Part shown: positions 63,393 through 64,000 of the stretch, one piece after another | Layout: each line of letters starts with the position of its first letter | Numbering within the stretch: position 1 is the stretch's first letter | Source of the DNA: Septoria linicola | Taxonomy: Eukaryota > Ascomycota > Dothideomycetes > Mycosphaerellales > Mycosphaerellaceae | DNA: 64,000 nt | Direction: 5' to 3' | NCBI GenBank assembly: GCA_024114885.1 | Contig: CP099419.1 | Span: 2,170,001 to 2,234,000 of the forward strand | The notes under the pieces: model-generated | What the model saw: only the letters and a program-made list of their open reading frames with translations | What the model was told of the DNA's origin: nothing | The model's database searches: none | Program-made: the position numbers and the translations under genes

Positions 63393-64000
63393 TCAATCAC
63401 TTTCAATCCTATCATTGGCAGCTAGATCCGCCGCAGGCTGAGAGCTGGACCTAGATGCCGAATCTTCGGGATCTGGCAGAAGTCCCGTGGGTCTTGAGAT
63501 GTTCAAAGCATCCAGAATCTTAAGCATCTCCTTTTGCTTCCCAAACTCAGTCATACGCTTTGTGCGTCTTCTCAAATCAGCCCCGACCTTGTTCTGAACG
63601 GCTGAACCGGCATACTTCCAGTCCGGCTGAGGACGGCACCTGTCAGCACGCATATGAAGCCATTTGCGCATGGAATCCATAATTTTTGGCACATTTGGCT
63701 CAGCGGTGTTGAGAGTAATTTGCAGATTTTTGTTCTTTTTGAGATGTGTCTCTTCATGAGGTGGTACTCGTTTGATCCACTGTAGCAGTCCATCGAAGTT
63801 GAAATCCGTGACAGCACATTTAATCGGGCAAGATGCATGCATCAGTGGGAGAACCTCATTGCGAACTTGTCTCGATGCCCTCGTCAGAGAATGTGGCATT
63901 TGGAGACGCCGAGGATTGTCATCGGGGGTGTCGGTGCCATTTTTCGAATTCGTGGGCAAGATGTGGATAACTACCCTTTCGAGCGCCAATTTGTAGATTT
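63393..64000 (-). CDS. Fungal-specific hypothetical protein, 5' end outside window
   Basis: The frame is open to the window edge and ends at 63393. The visible start (IYKLALERVVIHILP) resembles the R-N-x-I-Y-x-x-A-L motif of the large fungal group often labelled 2EXR or F-box-like. The next part (LTRASRQVRNEVLPLMHA) matches the L-x-C-R-Q-I-R-x-E-x-x-P helix of the same group. The middle (TDFNFDGLLQWIKRVPPH) also fits. The tail is Lys/Arg-rich and then acidic. Function of the group is unknown. The gene's 3' end lies only about 15 bp from the stop codon of the convergent dehydrogenase. Confidence 0.6.
   Translation of the reverse strand, partial: IYKLALERVVIHILPTNSKNGTDTPDDNPRRLQMPHSLTRASRQVRNEVLPLMHASCPIKCAVTDFNFDGLLQWIKRVPPHEETHLKKNKNLQITLNTAEPNVPKIMDSMRKWLHMRADRCRPQPDWKYAGSAVQNKVGADLRRRTKRMTEFGKQKEMLKILDALNISRPTGLLPDPEDSASRSSSQPAADLAANDRIESD

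Overview
The window is nuclear DNA of a filamentous ascomycete. The evidence is short spliceosomal introns (about 50-70 nt, mostly GTRNGT...CTGAC/CTAAY...YAG), a Clr2-type silencing factor, a Zn2Cys6 transcription factor, a mannitol dehydrogenase closely resembling the Cladosporium allergen-type enzyme, and a repeat relic with the dinucleotide signature of repeat-induced point mutation (RIP). Together these suggest a Dothideomycete of the Mycosphaerellales/Capnodiales group. The species cannot be named from sequence alone.

Layout. 0-15 kb: 3' end of a Tel1/ATM kinase gene, eIF2B delta (gcd2), a Zn2Cys6 regulator on the minus strand rebuilt from five exons, about 3.7 kb with no confident gene, hem3 (minus), an eIF4E-family gene and a four-BRCT Dpb11/Rad4 homologue in three exons. 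15-28 kb: a gene-poor stretch, an alpha-arrestin, a 301-bp hAT-type miniature transposon with a perfect 8-bp target duplication, a small acidic DUF4598-like protein and two adjacent hypothetical proteins. 28-41 kb: mannitol dehydrogenase, a nitroreductase, CPD photolyase (minus, two possible starts), a small secreted cysteine protein, a tandem duplication plus a RIP-like relic, a mitochondrial acyl-CoA dehydrogenase, and a GMC oxidoreductase broken by one in-frame stop codon. 41-51 kb: Swd1 (COMPASS) and Rpb1 (RNA polymerase II) transcribed divergently from a 907-bp gap, then Thg1. 51-64 kb: a single-pass membrane protein, Clr2, an MCT-type transporter divergent from a cyanamide hydratase, PPP4R2, a short-chain dehydrogenase with an 8-nt exon, and the edge of a fungal-specific hypothetical gene.

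Most genes are unlinked housekeeping functions: DNA repair/checkpoint (Tel1, Dpb11, photolyase), translation (eIF2B, eIF4E, Thg1), chromatin/transcription (Swd1, Rpb1, Clr2) and metabolism. No secondary-metabolite cluster was seen. The most unusual signals are the hAT MITE with its subterminal TGTTACTAACA repeats, the Rpb1 C-terminal-domain coding region cut by ten introns that all fall at the Tyr-Ser step of the heptad, a probable lost 3' splice site there, a C-rich to G-rich strand switch inside three separate genes, and the RIP-like relic. No wholly new multi-gene system could be supported. Exon boundaries were derived by hand from splice consensus, reading frame and protein continuity.
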